Assembly: GCA_900772695.1 (NCBI GenBank)
Contig: CAAGRO010000136.1
Location: 1 to 7,815 of the forward strand
Length of the DNA: 7,815 nucleotides
Direction: 5' to 3'
Source: an uncultured Oribacterium sp.
GTDB taxonomy: Bacteria; Bacillota; Clostridia; Lachnospirales; Lachnospiraceae
Numbering within the stretch: the first letter of the stretch is position 1; each line of letters begins with the position of its first letter. The notes below the pieces were generated by a model that saw only the letters and a program-made list of their open reading frames with translations, searched no databases and had not been told where the DNA came from. A program made the position numbers and the translations under genes. Below are positions 6,860 through 7,815 of the stretch, in pieces.

Positions 6860-7423
6860 TTACTGAAGTGTTACCGTGCACTGGTTCAGCTCGAAGTTTG
6901 CAGCGTAGGTATCCGCTACTGCCTTCTCTGCAGTCGCCTCATCGAGGCCCTCGCCTGGCTTGAAACCGGACAGTGTCAGCACACCATCCTGTACCGCCAT
7001 GGTATCCTGTCCCTCCGGCGCGCCCGGGCCGGCCAGAACGGTCTCACCCGTATCAACCTTCTCGAAGCTGACGAGGGTCGTACCCTCTGCGACGGTGCCC
7101 AGCTCGATCAGCTTGTCAAGCAGCGACTGCTCGTTGAGCTCCTCTACGGAATCCATCACCTGAGACATCTTGCCGTTCACCATCGCATATACCATCACGG
7201 TATCTACGACCGGTGCGGTCGCATCCGGCTGACGATTCATCGGAAGACCGTTCTCCGCGTTCGTCTCTACCTCTGCAGCTGCCTCGGTAACAGCAGAACC
7301 GTCCGGTGCCGTCTCCGCTGCCTTTACGGTCTCCTGTGTCTTATCATCTGCCTTCTTACCACATCCTGCAACCGCCATACAGATTGTCGCGGCCAGGACA
7401 AGCATCGCCATGAGTTTCTTCAT
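6860..7423 (-). CDS. Small secreted lipoprotein, possible GerMN-like domain
   Basis: This 187-residue protein has a clear type II signal peptide: MKK, a hydrophobic core at 4-17 and the lipobox VAGC with lipidated Cys21, so it should be anchored on the outer face of the membrane. Residues 22-70 are an Ala/Glu/Thr-rich tether. Residues 73-187 form a compact domain (VDTVMVYAM, LLDKLIELGTVAEGTTLVSF, GVLTLSGF, AVADTYAANFELNQCTVTL). The order of strand, 'LIELG..EGT', 'LTLSGF' and a final 'VADTY..NF' helix-strand resembles the GerMN domain of sporulation and germination proteins, but this is a remote resemblance judged by eye. AGGAG (7436-7432) lies 8 bases before the ATG, a good ribosome site. Promoter and terminator flank the gene, so it is probably mostly monocistronic. 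Function unknown. Confidence 0.88.
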   Translation of the reverse strand: MKKLMAMLVLAATICMAVAGCGKKADDKTQETVKAAETAPDGSAVTEAAAEVETNAENGLPMNRQPDATAPVVDTVMVYAMVNGKMSQVMDSVEELNEQSLLDKLIELGTVAEGTTLVSFEKVDTGETVLAGPGAPEGQDTMAVQDGVLTLSGFKPGEGLDEATAEKAVADTYAANFELNQCTVTLQ

Positions 7424-7516
7424 CTTCTTTTCTCCTCATCATCGTCCGGCACGTGGCTATGCGGATATATGCGCACATACGCGGCACCGGCGACTGATTT
7501 TATATACTCTGTAAGT

Positions 7517-7543
7517 AAAAAATAAAGCCCCGAAGAGCCTTTT
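7517..7543 (-). terminator. Terminator-like UUCG hairpin at the predicted transcript start of the lipoprotein gene
   Basis: On the minus strand AAAGGCTC-TTCG-GGGCTTT folds into a stem of about seven pairs (one bulged G, one G-U) closed by a C(UUCG)G tetraloop, followed by ATTTTTT. This is the form of an intrinsic terminator, yet no minus-strand gene lies upstream: the predicted promoter is directly before it and rsmI points away. It may be a 5' stabilising stem, an early terminator giving a very short RNA, or a block on stray antisense transcription from the rsmI side. Confidence 0.55.
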
Positions 7544-7553
7544 AATCATTCGT

Positions 7554-7582
7554 AATATAGCAGAGCCCTACTGTATTTGCAA
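7554..7582 (-). promoter_or_regulatory. Sigma-A type promoter of the lipoprotein gene
   Basis: On the minus strand TTGCAA (7582-7577) and TATATT (7559-7554) are exactly 17 bases apart. Transcription would start near 7549-7545, giving a leader of about 120-125 bases whose first element is the UUCG hairpin. TTGCAA is a palindrome, so the same hexamer could act as a -35 on the plus strand, but no good -10 (only TAAACA) is found 17 bases away in that direction. Confidence 0.65.
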
Positions 7583-7641
7583 GTAATGTGCTGAAATCTT
7601 AAACATTCCGAAAAAAATTAATAGTTTATAGGAAGCGTTTC

Positions 7642-7686
7642 GTTTACAATGGAGCTGAACGATGCAGTTATGGAGGTTTACAATGG
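7642..7686 (+). repeat. 11-bp direct repeat GTTTACAATGG, two copies 34 bases apart, upstream of and across the rsmI start
   Basis: Copies lie at 7642-7652 and 7676-7686. The second holds the rsmI ATG (7683-7685). The first holds an out-of-frame ATG at 7649 and a -10-like TACAAT (7645-7650). The match is exact over 11 bases. It could be chance, a small duplication, or a repeated operator. Confidence 0.7.
7645..7650 (+). promoter_or_regulatory. Possible -10 element of the rsmI promoter
   Basis: TACAAT differs from TATAAT at one base and would start transcription about 7 bases downstream, leaving a short leader that still includes the GGAGG ribosome site. No convincing -35 is present 16-18 bases upstream (TAGTTT at 17), so this is a weak proposal. 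Confidence 0.3.
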
Positions 7687-7815
7687 CAGGAACACTGTAT
7701 GTATGCGCGACACCGATCGGTAATCTCGATGATATGACCTTTCGCGTGATAAAGTGCTTACAGTCCGTCGACGTGATCGCCGCGGAGGATACACGAAATT
7801 CGATCAAGCTGTTAA
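7683..7815 (+). CDS. rsmI: 16S rRNA (cytidine(1402)-2'-O)-methyltransferase, N-terminal 44 residues, cut by window end
   Basis: RsmI transfers a methyl group from S-adenosylmethionine to the ribose of C1402 in the decoding centre of 16S rRNA in the 30S subunit. Two family signatures are visible: GTLYVCATPIGNLDDMTFR (3-21), the N-terminal loop of the tetrapyrrole-methylase-like fold, and VIAAEDTR (31-38). The frame is open to the window end. GGAGG (7672-7676) lies 6 bases before the ATG at 7683, a good ribosome site. The gene is divergent from all other genes in the window, with 259 bases to the lipoprotein start codon. It starts inside the second copy of an 11-bp direct repeat. Confidence 0.96.
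   Translation, partial: MAGTLYVCATPIGNLDDMTFRVIKCLQSVDVIAAEDTRNSIKLL

Noticed and set aside
7457..7549. Possible 30-codon leader ORF on the minus strand starting near the predicted lipoprotein transcript start
   Set aside because: No ribosome site, and it overlaps the hairpin and U-tract. It would only matter if translated leaderless; a chance frame is more likely.
7568..7807. Minus-strand 79-residue open frame overlapping the start of rsmI
   Set aside because: It is antisense to the conserved rsmI N-terminus and runs through two promoter regions; no recognisable domain.
1..7815. Mobile elements, CRISPR arrays, tRNA/rRNA genes, toxin-antitoxin or defence systems
   Set aside because: No repeat-spacer pattern, transposase motifs, terminal inverted repeats, tRNA-like folds or known defence domains were found; the lone helicase has no partner nuclease or effector beside it.

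Overview
The window looks like an ordinary stretch of a Firmicutes chromosome, most likely Clostridia and probably Lachnospiraceae-like. The grounds are purine-rich Shine-Dalgarno sites (AGGAGG, GGAGG), a metG with the IAYASGKPHIGN-type signature and a C-terminal tRNA-binding domain, a LSGxxLK-type TraX protein, and a helicase with the AVPGSGKT/TYTVAATKDM motif style I associate with that group. Base composition is GC-rich by eye, which explains the many long antisense shadow reading frames. The family-level assignment is inference.

Layout. Six genes lie on the minus strand and one on the plus strand. Read in transcription order from the right, a divergent intergenic region (7424-7682) separates rsmI (plus strand, cut by the window end) from a small lipoprotein gene (minus, 6860-7423). 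After a good intrinsic terminator (6817-6849) come a secreted glycosyl-hydrolase-like GHL10 protein (5473-6786) and a UvrD-type superfamily 1 helicase (3392-5476). Those two genes overlap at a GTGATG junction and are probably translationally coupled. A well-formed sigma-A type promoter (3360-3388) then starts a second unit: metG (1190-3277), a TraX-family membrane protein (362-1135) and tatD (1-273, cut by the window start).

How the genes fit together. metG-tatD is a familiar housekeeping pairing in Firmicutes (protein synthesis plus a nucleic-acid quality-control nuclease), here with a TraX-like membrane protein inserted. The lipoprotein and the GHL10 protein are both envelope or exported proteins. 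The helicase appears to ride in their transcript rather than share a function with them. rsmI modifies 16S rRNA.

I found no mobile element, CRISPR array, tRNA/rRNA gene, T-box or clearly new multi-gene system. The more interesting points are local: a TraX homologue that lacks the Asp-His pair expected in its first membrane helix, a promoter whose transcript would begin almost directly with a terminator-like UUCG hairpin, a strong hairpin between metG and traX next to a start codon with no ribosome binding site, and an 11-bp direct repeat that duplicates the rsmI start region.
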